Part shown: one piece after another, positions 34,631-43,401 of the stretch
Position numbering within the stretch: the first letter of the stretch is position 1
How the letters are laid out: every line of letters begins with the position of its first letter
Notes under the pieces: generated by a model
What the model saw: only the letters and a program-made list of their open reading frames with translations
Database searches by the model: none
Told to the model about the DNA's origin: nothing
Position numbers and translations under genes: made by a program
NCBI RefSeq assembly: GCF_034366625.1
Contig: NZ_JAXMIH010000014.1
Location: 124,001 to 188,000, forward strand
DNA: 64,000 bases
DNA from: Prosthecobacter sp.
GTDB taxonomy: Bacteria; Verrucomicrobiota; Verrucomicrobiia; Verrucomicrobiales; Verrucomicrobiaceae
Direction of reading: 5' to 3'

Positions 34631-36040
34631 ATGCATCCCCTCACCCGCCGACAGATTCTCCAGCACAGCGGAGCCGGTTTCGGCTCGCTGGCGCTGCAAT
34701 CGCTGCTCGACGCTGATGGCGTGCTGTCATCGACGAACCCGCTGGCGCCACGCGCGCCGCATTTCGCGCCGAAGGCAAAGTCGGTGATCTTCCTCTTCAT
34801 GTATGGCGGCCCGTCGCATGTGGATTTGCTCGATCCGAAGCCGGAGTTGGAGAAATGGCACGGCAAGGCCATCCCGGTGTGGAAGCCGGAGGATGCGTTC
34901 ATGGGCCGGAAGACGAAAAACGTGGCGATGCAGAGCTACTACCGCTTTGCGAAGCACGGACAGGCTGGCATCGACATGGCGGAGACGTTTCCGAATCTCG
35001 CCCGGCATGCGGATGACCTCTGCGTGATCCGCAGCATGCACGCGGAGAGCAACAATCACGGCCCCGCGATCTTCCAGATGAACACGGGCTTCATCCTGCC
35101 CGGCAGGCCGTGCATGGGCTCGTGGGTGACGTATGGTCTCGGCTCCGAGAGTGAGAATCTGCCGGCCTTCGTCGTGCTACTGGATCATCAGGGCGCACCG
35201 GTGAACGGTGCGCTCAACTGGTCGAACGGTTTCATGCCCGCCTCATATCAGGGCGTGCCGTTCCGCAGCAGCGGCGAGCCGATTGCGTATCTGACGCCGC
35301 CGAAAAGCGTGTCGCAAAGCCAGCAGCGCGCGCGGCTTGACCTGCTGAAGCAATGGAACACCGAATTCGCCGCCGCGAACCCGGCGGAGACGCAGCTCGC
35401 CGCCCGCATCAACACCTACGAGCTGGCCTACCGTATGCAGATGAGCGCCAGCGAATGCACCGACTTCAGCCGCGAGCCGGAGTGTGTGCGGAAGATGTAC
35501 GGCCTCGACAACAAGGTCACCGCGCACTTTGGCAAAAATTGCCTGCTCGCACGTCGCCTCGTTGAGCGCGGCGTGCGCTTCGTGCAGGTGTACAGCGGTG
35601 GCAATGAAGGCCCGAAGGCCTGGGACGCTCACGACGACCTCAAAAAGAACCACGACCTCCACTGCGCGGAGACGGATGGTCCCATCGCCGCGCTGCTCGA
35701 TGATTTGAAGATCAGCGGCATGCTCGACAGCACGCTCGTTGTGTGGGGCGGCGAGTTTGGCCGCTCGCCTGTCGCCGAGAACGGCAAGGGCCGAGATCAT
35801 CATCCCAAAGGCTTCACCATGTGGATGGCCGGCGGCGGCATCAAAGGCGGCCAGATTTACGGCGCGACGGATGAATTCGGTTACAGCGCCATCGAGAACA
35901 AAGTCTCCGTGCCCGATCTGCACGCAACGATGCTGCATCAGCTCGGCCTCGATCACGAACAGCTCACCTATCGCTTCACAGGGCGGGATTATCGGCTGAC
36001 GGATGTGAGCGGCGAGGTGGTGAAGGCGCTGCTGGCCTGA
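34631..36040 (+). CDS. DUF1501 secreted protein (alkaline-phosphatase-like fold)
   Basis: The 469-residue protein has a Tat-like leader (LTRRQILQHSGAGFGSLALQ) and the DUF1501 signatures FLFMYGGPSHVDLLDPKP, GLGSESENLPAFVVLLD, VVWGGEFGRSP and GRDHHPKGFTMWMAGGG. The family is abundant in Planctomycetes and Verrucomicrobia, usually next to DUF1549/DUF1553 proteins, which are absent here. It is related to sulfatases but its reaction is unknown. Confidence 0.92.
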   Translation: MHPLTRRQILQHSGAGFGSLALQSLLDADGVLSSTNPLAPRAPHFAPKAKSVIFLFMYGGPSHVDLLDPKPELEKWHGKAIPVWKPEDAFMGRKTKNVAMQSYYRFAKHGQAGIDMAETFPNLARHADDLCVIRSMHAESNNHGPAIFQMNTGFILPGRPCMGSWVTYGLGSESENLPAFVVLLDHQGAPVNGALNWSNGFMPASYQGVPFRSSGEPIAYLTPPKSVSQSQQRARLDLLKQWNTEFAAANPAETQLAARINTYELAYRMQMSASECTDFSREPECVRKMYGLDNKVTAHFGKNCLLARRLVERGVRFVQVYSGGNEGPKAWDAHDDLKKNHDLHCAETDGPIAALLDDLKISGMLDSTLVVWGGEFGRSPVAENGKGRDHHPKGFTMWMAGGGIKGGQIYGATDEFGYSAIENKVSVPDLHATMLHQLGLDHEQLTYRFTGRDYRLTDVSGEVVKALLA

Positions 36041-36072
36041 CAATCAGCCAAATTTGATCACCCCTAGCTGTG

Positions 36073-36504
36073 ATGATAATCCGATCCCTCATACTGCCGG
36101 AACACTTTGTAGATTGCATCAAGCGCGAGACATTGCGTCGTAGAATGGGTTCGTGGAAACTATTATCCAATTTCGATGGATACGGTAACCCGATCGAGAC
36201 GGAAATCGGCGAGATCTACCATACGGCCACAGAAATCGAGGCAGAATCTGCACTCTTGCCTCAATATTTTCCTCCGACTGTCTCAACAGCAGTTGATGAC
36301 CTTTTTGTGGAACCTGGATTCATTCCATACATCAATTATTTTGATTTGATTCTTACGTTCGGCATCTCGAGCGACGGAGCGCCATTCTGTTTCGACTATC
36401 GTGACGGAGATGCACCGTCGGTAATTTGGTGGGACGATGTTTATTGGCGAAGAGTCGCTCCAAATTTCACAAGCTTCGTGGAACTTTTCGACATGACTCA
36501 ATAA
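36073..36504 (+). CDS. SUKH (SMI1/KNR4) domain protein, orphan immunity-like
   Basis: The 143-residue protein has the SUKH pattern: GRxGxx-like start region, FGISSDGAPFCFDYRDGDAPSVIWWDD and the closing FTSFVELFDM. SUKH proteins often act as immunity proteins for polymorphic toxins, but no toxin gene is adjacent. Sampled GC is ~47%, lower than the flanking DUF1501 and sulfatase genes. A GTG three bases upstream (36070) is an alternative start. Confidence 0.75.
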   Translation: MIIRSLILPEHFVDCIKRETLRRRMGSWKLLSNFDGYGNPIETEIGEIYHTATEIEAESALLPQYFPPTVSTAVDDLFVEPGFIPYINYFDLILTFGISSDGAPFCFDYRDGDAPSVIWWDDVYWRRVAPNFTSFVELFDMTQ

Positions 36505-36556
36505 ACTGGTTTTGTTTTCATGAAGCAAGACGCGAGTTGCTGCGTTTCGTTCGACC

Positions 36557-37990
36557 ATGAAGTCACTTTTCATTCTCACCCTGGTTTTTATCGGCACTTT
36601 GGCTTGCGCGGCGGACAAGCCGAACATCATTTACATTCTCGTCGATGATCTGGGCTACGGCGATCTGGGCTGCTACGGGCAGAAGATGCTCACGACGCCG
36701 AATCTCGACCGCATGGCGGCGGAGGGGATGAAGTTCACGCGGCATTACTCGGGCAGCACGGTGTGCGCACCGTCGCGCTGTGTGCTGATGACGGGTCTGC
36801 ACACGGGGCACTGCCGGGTGCGTGGGAATGATCCGTGGATCATCCCGGATGGCGATGTGACGGTGCCATCGCTGCTGAAGACGGCGGGCTATCACACGGC
36901 GTGCATCGGCAAATTCGGTCTCGGCAAGCCGCTGCCACTGGATGATCCGCAGCGGAAGGGGTTCGATGAGTTCTTTGGTTATGTGGGCACGAGCCACGCG
37001 CACAATTTCTACACGAAGGCGCTGATTCGAAACGGAGCGGTCGTGGAACTGCCGAACATGGTAATCGAAGGCTCGTTCAAGAACGCGCAGGACTACAAGG
37101 ACAGTGATCTCGTGGGCACGGGCGTGGCGCCGCTGGACGGACGCAAGGCCTGGGTGCCGCAACTGCTGGCGGACGATGTGCAGCGCTATCTTGGCGAGCG
37201 TGCGAAGGCAAAGGCCCCCTTCTTTCTCTACTACGCTATGAACGTGCCGCACACGAACAACGAGGCGGGCAAGAACTCGCCGCTTGGCCATGGCATGGAG
37301 TGCCCGGACTACGGCGAGTTCAAAGACAAGGACTGGCCGGACGCAGAGAAAGGTTTTGCGGCGTTGATCCGCTTTCTGGACAACGAGGTGGGCCGCATCA
37401 CGACGCGGTTGAAGGAACTCGGTATCGACAAGAACACACTGGTGATGTTCTCCAGCGACAACGGGCCTCATCACGAGGGCGGGCATGACAGCGATTTCTT
37501 CAACAGCAACGGTGACTTCAAAGGCACGAAGCGCGACATGACTGACGGCGGCATTCGTGTGCCGCTCATTGCATGGTGGCCTGGAAAGGTGAAATCAGGT
37601 GAGGTGAGCGAGCATGTGAGCGGATTTCAGGATCTGCTGCCCACCGTGGCCGAATTGAGCGGTGCGAAGCTGACGGCAGAAACGGACGGTATCTCGTTTG
37701 TGCCGACGCTGCTGGGCAACGACGGTCAGAAGCAGCACACGCATCTGTTTTGGGACTTCAACGAGCAAGGCGGGAAACGCGCGGTGCTGAAATGGCCGTG
37801 GAAGCTGATTCACCTCAACACGGGCACGGCTCAGAAAGCGCCGAAAGGCAAGGCAAAGGGCAAAGCGCTCGAAAAGCTGCTCCACAATCTCGAAACGGAC
37901 ATTGGCGAGGAGAAGAATCTGGCGGCGGAGAAGCCGGAGATCGTGGCGGAGCTGGAAAAGCTCATGCAGCAATCATGGCGCACGCCGTAA
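36557..37990 (+). CDS. Secreted sulfatase 2 (formylglycine type)
   Basis: This 477-residue arylsulfatase-like protein has a signal peptide (LFILTLVFIGTLACAA), NIIYILVDDLGYGDLGCYG, and the signature CAPSR in STVCAPSRCVLMTGLHTGH. GKFGLG and SSDNGPHHEGG are also present. Its Lys/Ala-rich insertion (KAPKGKAKGKALEK) near the C-terminus is odd. Its 3' end overlaps the convergent DUF3592 gene by 18 bp. Confidence 0.94.
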   Translation: MKSLFILTLVFIGTLACAADKPNIIYILVDDLGYGDLGCYGQKMLTTPNLDRMAAEGMKFTRHYSGSTVCAPSRCVLMTGLHTGHCRVRGNDPWIIPDGDVTVPSLLKTAGYHTACIGKFGLGKPLPLDDPQRKGFDEFFGYVGTSHAHNFYTKALIRNGAVVELPNMVIEGSFKNAQDYKDSDLVGTGVAPLDGRKAWVPQLLADDVQRYLGERAKAKAPFFLYYAMNVPHTNNEAGKNSPLGHGMECPDYGEFKDKDWPDAEKGFAALIRFLDNEVGRITTRLKELGIDKNTLVMFSSDNGPHHEGGHDSDFFNSNGDFKGTKRDMTDGGIRVPLIAWWPGKVKSGEVSEHVSGFQDLLPTVAELSGAKLTAETDGISFVPTLLGNDGQKQHTHLFWDFNEQGGKRAVLKWPWKLIHLNTGTAQKAPKGKAKGKALEKLLHNLETDIGEEKNLAAEKPEIVAELEKLMQQSWRTP

Positions 37991-38470
37991 GGCTCCGCAC
38001 AGCATGCCGCCGCCGCCGACAACAAAGAGCAGCGGGAACCAGATCGAATACAACGCCGCGCGTGAAGCATGCTCCAGCACGGCTTCATCGGGAACAGCGG
38101 GATTCACCAAGCAGGTTTGCGATGATCCCGGCGGATAGTTGAGCTGCTTTTCGAGTGCTTTGTCGAGATGCTGGGTCGGTGCGGCCTCCACCCGGCGGAT
38201 GCGCGTGCCTGCATGCTTCACGCCGTTGATCTCATACTCGTAGCGCACTTCAACGCGATGAGCGGGCGATGAGTTCGGTGTTGGCCGTTCGCTGACGACG
38301 CGTGATGAGATGATGCGGCATGGCACCTGCGTCCAGCTTCGCGTGATCTGCGCTTTTTCATACGAGAGCCACATGCGCCAGGCAAAGAACGATCCGACAA
38401 GCATGAGCAGAACACCCAGCGAACAAAGCCACCAGCGGCCTGATTGAGATGCAACTTGATTCTGCGACAT
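37973..38470 (-). CDS. DUF3592 membrane protein
   Basis: The 165-residue protein has two membrane segments (LGVLLMLVGSFFAWRMWL; WFPLLFVVGGGGMLCGAL) around an extracytoplasmic domain with the DUF3592 look (WTQVPCRIISSRV, VRYEYEINGVKHAGTRI). The function is unknown. It is divergent from recJ and overlaps the sulfatase 3' end. Confidence 0.8.
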   Translation of the reverse strand: MSQNQVASQSGRWWLCSLGVLLMLVGSFFAWRMWLSYEKAQITRSWTQVPCRIISSRVVSERPTPNSSPAHRVEVRYEYEINGVKHAGTRIRRVEAAPTQHLDKALEKQLNYPPGSSQTCLVNPAVPDEAVLEHASRAALYSIWFPLLFVVGGGGMLCGALRRAP

Positions 38471-38548
38471 GGACGAGGGGGAAGCAGGCTTTGACTACGC
38501 TTCACATGTGTTCCATACAAGAGATGCCGCGCTCGCGCAAACCTCCTC

Positions 38549-40264
38549 ATGTCCGAACCCTCTTCCATCTCGATACGTCCACCACGCTGGCTGCTGAAGC
38601 CCGCCGTGGAGGGCGCGGCCGAGCTGGCGGCGGACATGAGCGTGTCTCCGCTCATGGCGCAGCTTCTGGTGCAGCGCGGCATCACCACGGTGGAGCAGGC
38701 GCGTGATTTCCTGGTGCCGAAACTCGCCACGCTCGGCGATCCCACGGTGCTGCCGGAGATGAACCTCGCGGTGGAGCGCATCCTGAGCGCGGTGGACCAC
38801 AAGGAGAGCGTCGTGCTCTACGGCGACTACGATGTCGATGGCGTGACCTCGATGGCGCTGATGCACCTCATCTTGAAGGCCTACGGCCTCGACACGCATC
38901 TGTTCCTGCCCACCCGCATGGAGGAAGGCTACGGATTGAGCCGTGACGGCATCGCCAAGTGCTACGAGCAGTTTGGAAAACCGAATCTGCTCATCGCGCT
39001 CGACTGCGGCACGACCTCGCTGGCTGAAGTGGCGAAACTGAAAGCGGATGGCGTGGACTGCGTGATCATCGACCACCACGAGCTGTCGCCGCATGGCCGG
39101 CCAGACTGTCTGGCGCTGGTGAATCCGAAGCTCAGTGACCATCATCATTACTTCTGCACGGCGGGCCTCATGTTCAAAGTCTCGCATGCGCTGCTGAAAG
39201 CGCGGATGATCGAGAGCTATGATTTGAAGGAGACGCTCGATCTGGTGGCGCTCGGCACCGTCGCCGATCTGGTGCCGCTCATTGATGAAAACCGGCTGCT
39301 GGTGCGGCGCGGACTCGAAGCACTGGCACAGACAGCGCGTCATGGATTGAAGGCCCTGAAACAAATCGCCGGAGTCGAGGGCCTGGTGCAGACGCATCAT
39401 GTCGGCTACCGCCTGGGACCGCGTTTGAACGCCGCCGGCCGCCTGGACACTGCGGCGACGGCATTGCAGCTTCTGCTTTCAACCGATCCTGAGGAAGGCG
39501 CGGAACTCGCGACGCTGCTCGAAGCGCACAACAAGGACCGGCAGAACGTCGAACAGCAGGTGCATGTGGAGGCCGAGGCGATGCTCGCCGGCATCGGCGA
39601 CATTGAAAAAGTCTCCGCCATCGTGCTCGGATCACGCAATTGGCATCCGGGCGTGATCGGCATCGTGGCCTCGCGCATCTCGCGGCTGTGCCATCGCCCG
39701 ACGATTCTGGTGTCGATTGACGAAAACGGCATCGGCAAAGGCAGCGGACGCAGCATTCCCGGGTTTTCACTCGTCGCGGCCATTGAGACGTGCAGCAAGC
39801 ATCTGCTCGGTGGCGGCGGGCATGCGATGGCGGCGGGCATTTCCGTCAAAGAAGAAAACCTGGATGCTTTCCGCACCGCCTTCCAAAACGCGGCACGCGA
39901 GGCCTTGAGCAAAGAAGAGATGACCGCCGTGCTCGAACTCGATGCCGAGGTGCGGCTGCGCGATCTGTCGTTGAACTTCTTCGAGAGCTACAAGCTGCTG
40001 GAGCCCTTTGGGCAAAAGAACACCGAGCCTTTGTTCCTCTGCCGCAGTGTGAACCCGCGCCTGCCAGGGCGCACGATGAAGGAAAAACATCTGCGCATCA
40101 TGCTCACGCAGGACGGCGCGTCGATGGAGGCACGCTGGTTCAACGCGCCCATTGGAAAGCTGCCCCCTGCCCCGTGGGATGTGGCGATGCGCATCCAGCG
40201 CGGCTGGTTCCGTGGCACGGAGCAATGGCAGCTCACATTGGAAGCGGTGCGCACAGCGGAGTGA
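38549..40264 (+). CDS. recJ: Single-stranded-DNA exonuclease RecJ
   Basis: This 571-residue DHH exonuclease has GDYDVDGVTSMALM (motif I), ALDCGTTS (II), IDHHELS (DHH, III), VALGTVADLVPL (IV), the DHHA1 GSGRSIPGF and GGGGHAMAAG, and a C-terminal OB domain. It degrades 5' ssDNA ends in RecF-pathway and mismatch repair in the cytoplasm. It is convergent with the DUF1287 gene. Confidence 0.96.
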   Translation: MSEPSSISIRPPRWLLKPAVEGAAELAADMSVSPLMAQLLVQRGITTVEQARDFLVPKLATLGDPTVLPEMNLAVERILSAVDHKESVVLYGDYDVDGVTSMALMHLILKAYGLDTHLFLPTRMEEGYGLSRDGIAKCYEQFGKPNLLIALDCGTTSLAEVAKLKADGVDCVIIDHHELSPHGRPDCLALVNPKLSDHHHYFCTAGLMFKVSHALLKARMIESYDLKETLDLVALGTVADLVPLIDENRLLVRRGLEALAQTARHGLKALKQIAGVEGLVQTHHVGYRLGPRLNAAGRLDTAATALQLLLSTDPEEGAELATLLEAHNKDRQNVEQQVHVEAEAMLAGIGDIEKVSAIVLGSRNWHPGVIGIVASRISRLCHRPTILVSIDENGIGKGSGRSIPGFSLVAAIETCSKHLLGGGGHAMAAGISVKEENLDAFRTAFQNAAREALSKEEMTAVLELDAEVRLRDLSLNFFESYKLLEPFGQKNTEPLFLCRSVNPRLPGRTMKEKHLRIMLTQDGASMEARWFNAPIGKLPPAPWDVAMRIQRGWFRGTEQWQLTLEAVRTAE

Positions 40265-40274
40265 TCTCCCGCAC

Positions 40275-40865
40275 CTAGTCCGTGCGCGGATGAAACCGGT
40301 AGTGGCCGGTGAGAGGGAACTCGAAGAGTCGGTTCTCGCATTTCGGCCCCTGACCGATGTTGTGAACAATCCAGGGCGTGGCACCGCCATCGGGCGCGGG
40401 AACGACAATCGCAATGTGCGGAAGATTGACGGGAACGGTGCAGGTGATGAGATCGCCCGGGCGATAGTCGGCGGCGTTTTGTGTGACCGGCAATGAAGCA
40501 CCGCGCCGCTTGAAAAAGGTCTGCAAATTTGGTACACGGCGGTGGTCGATATTCTTGTCGGTGGAGCTGAGGCCCCAGCGCTTCGGATAGGCGGCAAAGG
40601 CGCGCTTCATGTCCTCATGGACGAGTTTTTGCAGGTCGATGCCCAGCTTGCGGTAGCTGCGGATGATTTCATCGGTGCAGACGCCAGTGTCAGCGGGAAC
40701 ATCGCCACCAGGATAATCCAGCCGCACATAGGCGGGATCGTAGCGCACCGTGTGCCTGGTGCGCTCCATCGCGGCCTGCACGAGGCGCTCCGCAAAGGAC
40801 GGCGCGCTCGTTTGCGCATAACCGACGCCGATGAAGGCGAGAAGAAGGCAGCAGCGGCGGAGCAT
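40275..40865 (-). CDS. DUF1287 secreted protein
   Basis: This 196-residue protein has a signal peptide (MLRRCCLLLAFIGVGYA) and DUF1287 motifs: YDPAYVRLDYPGGDVPADTGVCTDEIIRSYR, DHRRVPNL and HIAIVV near the end. The conserved Cys/His suggest an NlpC/P60-like hydrolase fold, but no reaction is known. It starts 1 bp after the stop of the NagA-like gene and so completes that three-gene operon. Confidence 0.88.
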   Translation of the reverse strand: MLRRCCLLLAFIGVGYAQTSAPSFAERLVQAAMERTRHTVRYDPAYVRLDYPGGDVPADTGVCTDEIIRSYRKLGIDLQKLVHEDMKRAFAAYPKRWGLSSTDKNIDHRRVPNLQTFFKRRGASLPVTQNAADYRPGDLITCTVPVNLPHIAIVVPAPDGGATPWIVHNIGQGPKCENRLFEFPLTGHYRFHPRTD

Positions 40866-40866
40866 G

Positions 40867-42075
40867 TCAGTCACGCGGAACTTCGACACCGGAGATGAAG
40901 GTGCGTTGAACTTCCAGACGGCGGTTGAGCACGAGCACGTCGGCCTGCTTGCCTTTTTCGAGGCTGCCGCAGGTTTTGGCGATGCCGGCGCGTTCGGCGG
41001 GCGTAAGGCTGGCCATGCGAACGGCCTGTGGCAGCGTGGCAGAGGTGCTTTTTTTCATGTGACGCATCATGTGGTCCATGCCGACGACGGAACTGGCAAG
41101 CCCTTGACCGGGCACGAAGCCGACCAGGCCGTCGCTCTCGAAAAAGGAGCCGTCATCGTCGGAACCGAAGCGGTAGCGGCCCGGCGGCATGTCGAGCGCA
41201 CGGTTGCAGTCGGTGACGAGGCACAAGCGCTCCGCGCCTTTCATGCGGAAGGCGAAATCGAGCAGCTCAGGCGCGAGATGCATGCCATCGGCGATGACCT
41301 CGGTGCTCATCTCAGCGGTGGCGAGCACGAACTGCTCCATGGAAGCCTGCATGGGCGTGCCGAAACGCGTGCGCAGCGAAGTGACGGAGCTCATGGCGCA
41401 CCAGAAGTGATCGACATGGCGCATGCCGGCCTTGAAGGCGCGCTCCATCTCCGTCCAGTTCGCGTTTGAGTGGCCGCAGGTGATGAGGCAGCGGTGTTTG
41501 CGCGCGGTTTGGTAAAATTCCTCCGCGCCGGGCAGTTCGGCCGCGCAGGTGGCGATGCGGACAAGATCATCGCGGAACCATCTCGCGTATTCGATGGCAT
41601 CAGGAGCACGACGGCCGGTGCGGGAATGGCAGCCGACCTTGTCGGCGGCGAAGTAAGGACCATACACATGCACTCCGGCGATGCGTGAGCCATGCTCGAC
41701 CTCCCAGGTGCGTTTTGCCTCGCGGCAGGCCATCAACATGCCCATGATCTGTGGCGGCGAGCCGGTCGTGGTGGTGGGAAAGATCGTCGTCGTGCCATGC
41801 AGCGCATGCGCTTTCAAGACGGTGCGCACCGCAGGCACCGTGGCATCCATGAAATCGGCTCCAGCACCGCCATGAACGTGAATGTCGATGAACCCAGGGC
41901 TGATGTAACCGCCCTTGGCATCGACCACGACCGTGTTCTTCGGCGTGGTGACGTGTTTGCCAATGGCGGTGATTTTGCCGCGTTCACACAGCACCGAGCT
42001 TTCCTCAATCAATTTGTCCGGCAGGATGAGCGTGCCGTTTTGAATGAGGAGCGGCGGAACGGGCGGTGTTTTCAT
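40867..42075 (-). CDS. NagA-like amidohydrolase
   Basis: This 402-residue amidohydrolase-superfamily protein resembles N-acetylglucosamine-6-phosphate deacetylase: PGFIDIHVHGG, GHSNANWTEMERAFKAG, CLVTDCNRALDMPPGRYRFG and LEKGKQADVLVL. However, the metal-ligand motif HLEGP of NagA reads HVYGP (GVHVYGPYFAADKVG), and HLFNAM reads HFWCAM, so the glutamate ligand is lost and the substrate pocket changed. It may act on a different acylated sugar. The start overlaps the upstream oxidoreductase stop by 4 bp. Confidence 0.8.
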   Translation of the reverse strand: MKTPPVPPLLIQNGTLILPDKLIEESSVLCERGKITAIGKHVTTPKNTVVVDAKGGYISPGFIDIHVHGGAGADFMDATVPAVRTVLKAHALHGTTTIFPTTTTGSPPQIMGMLMACREAKRTWEVEHGSRIAGVHVYGPYFAADKVGCHSRTGRRAPDAIEYARWFRDDLVRIATCAAELPGAEEFYQTARKHRCLITCGHSNANWTEMERAFKAGMRHVDHFWCAMSSVTSLRTRFGTPMQASMEQFVLATAEMSTEVIADGMHLAPELLDFAFRMKGAERLCLVTDCNRALDMPPGRYRFGSDDDGSFFESDGLVGFVPGQGLASSVVGMDHMMRHMKKSTSATLPQAVRMASLTPAERAGIAKTCGSLEKGKQADVLVLNRRLEVQRTFISGVEVPRD

Positions 42076-43220
42076 AGCATGGTGAGCGGATTGACGCGGG
42101 TTTGCAGCGGGAAGGTGACGCGCTGACTGCTGAGGCGATGCGATTCGAAGACGGCGGCGATCATTTCGGTGATCTGGCGGCCGTGCGCGGCATCGCAGAG
42201 CGGTGCGCGGTTTTCCTGGATGGCGGCAATGAGGTCGAGGCCGGGGATTTCGTGGCTGGAGACTTTTTTGGCGATGACTTTGTCCTCCAGCACGGGTCTG
42301 CGCGCTTCCTTGCCAGTTTGAATCCACGCGAAGGGCTCCTGATCCATGCGAAAGTCGATCACGCCCTCGTTGCCGAAGATTTGGAGGCCAAACGAAGCTG
42401 GATCGTCATAGGCGGGCTTTTTCAGGCGGCCGTCCTTGATGCTGTCGAAGAAGAACGGGATGCCGTTTTCCATCTCGAAGCGCGCGTGGACTTCATCGCC
42501 CGCGAGCGGGCCGATTCCCTCGTCGCCGTCCTTCACATCGGCCTTGGTGACGGGCTTTCCATCCTGGTAAACGCCCGCGGTGCAGGCACGCGGCGCGCCA
42601 GCGAGCGCGATGGCGACGCCCATGACGTGCGAGCCGAGCACCCACATGTCGAGGCTGCCGCCGCGCGGGTCTTCCTTGCCGCGTCCGCGCATTTCCAACA
42701 CGCGGCCGATGACTCCATCGGCGATCAATTTGGCCACGATGGGCAAGACAGGGTGGTAGCGGTTGCGGTGAGCGATGGCGATTTTCGTGCCGGATTTTTC
42801 GGCGGCGGCGATGACTTCATCGGCCTCGGCAGGGCTGCGGACGAAGGGTTTTTCGATGTAGATGCCCTTCACGCCATTTTGAATCGCGGCAAGCATCATG
42901 TCGCGATGCTGGTCGATCTGCCGGGGGCCGATGGCGACGATGTCGGGCTTCACTTCGGCGAGCATAGCCTTGTAATCAGCGAAGCCTTTGCCAGTGCCGA
43001 GCTTTTTGAGCTCATCGGCGAGACCTTTGGCATCCGCATCGGCCACAGCGACGATTTCGGTGGTGGGGATGGCCTTCCACATGGTGTCGAGACCATGACC
43101 ATAGTTGCCGCGTCCGGTGTGACCGATGATGGCGACGCGGAATTTTTGATCCGTCCCGGCGGCGAAACTGGAAGCGGCGAAGGCGGCGGGCAGCGAGGCA
43201 AGGAGTCGGCGGCGGTTCAT
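42072..43220 (-). CDS. Gfo/Idh/MocA oxidoreductase with secretion signal
   Basis: The 382-residue protein starts with a Tat/Sec-like leader (MNRRRLLASLPAAFAASSFAAG). A Rossmann NAD(P) site follows (FRVAIIGHTGRGNYGHG) with GIYIEKPF, the EKP lysine motif. Family members oxidise or isomerise sugars and inositols. It is the first gene of a coupled operon with the NagA-like enzyme and DUF1287. Long intergenic sequence is absent; the promoter lies in the divergent 181-bp spacer with the histidine kinase. Confidence 0.88.
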   Translation of the reverse strand: MNRRRLLASLPAAFAASSFAAGTDQKFRVAIIGHTGRGNYGHGLDTMWKAIPTTEIVAVADADAKGLADELKKLGTGKGFADYKAMLAEVKPDIVAIGPRQIDQHRDMMLAAIQNGVKGIYIEKPFVRSPAEADEVIAAAEKSGTKIAIAHRNRYHPVLPIVAKLIADGVIGRVLEMRGRGKEDPRGGSLDMWVLGSHVMGVAIALAGAPRACTAGVYQDGKPVTKADVKDGDEGIGPLAGDEVHARFEMENGIPFFFDSIKDGRLKKPAYDDPASFGLQIFGNEGVIDFRMDQEPFAWIQTGKEARRPVLEDKVIAKKVSSHEIPGLDLIAAIQENRAPLCDAAHGRQITEMIAAVFESHRLSSQRVTFPLQTRVNPLTML

Positions 43221-43401
43221 GGCAGGAGTATGAACGCATCCACGCTCTCCAAACAAGCATTCAGATCGTGTTTGAGGCAATTCACATGCCAATGAATCCC
43301 TCACTTTGATGCTCTGAATCAACCTTTTGAGTTTGTTTACGCCAAATTGTGTCTATTCATCTCCGCCGTCCGCTCCCAACCGCCCGAGGACGCCCCAACC
43401 C

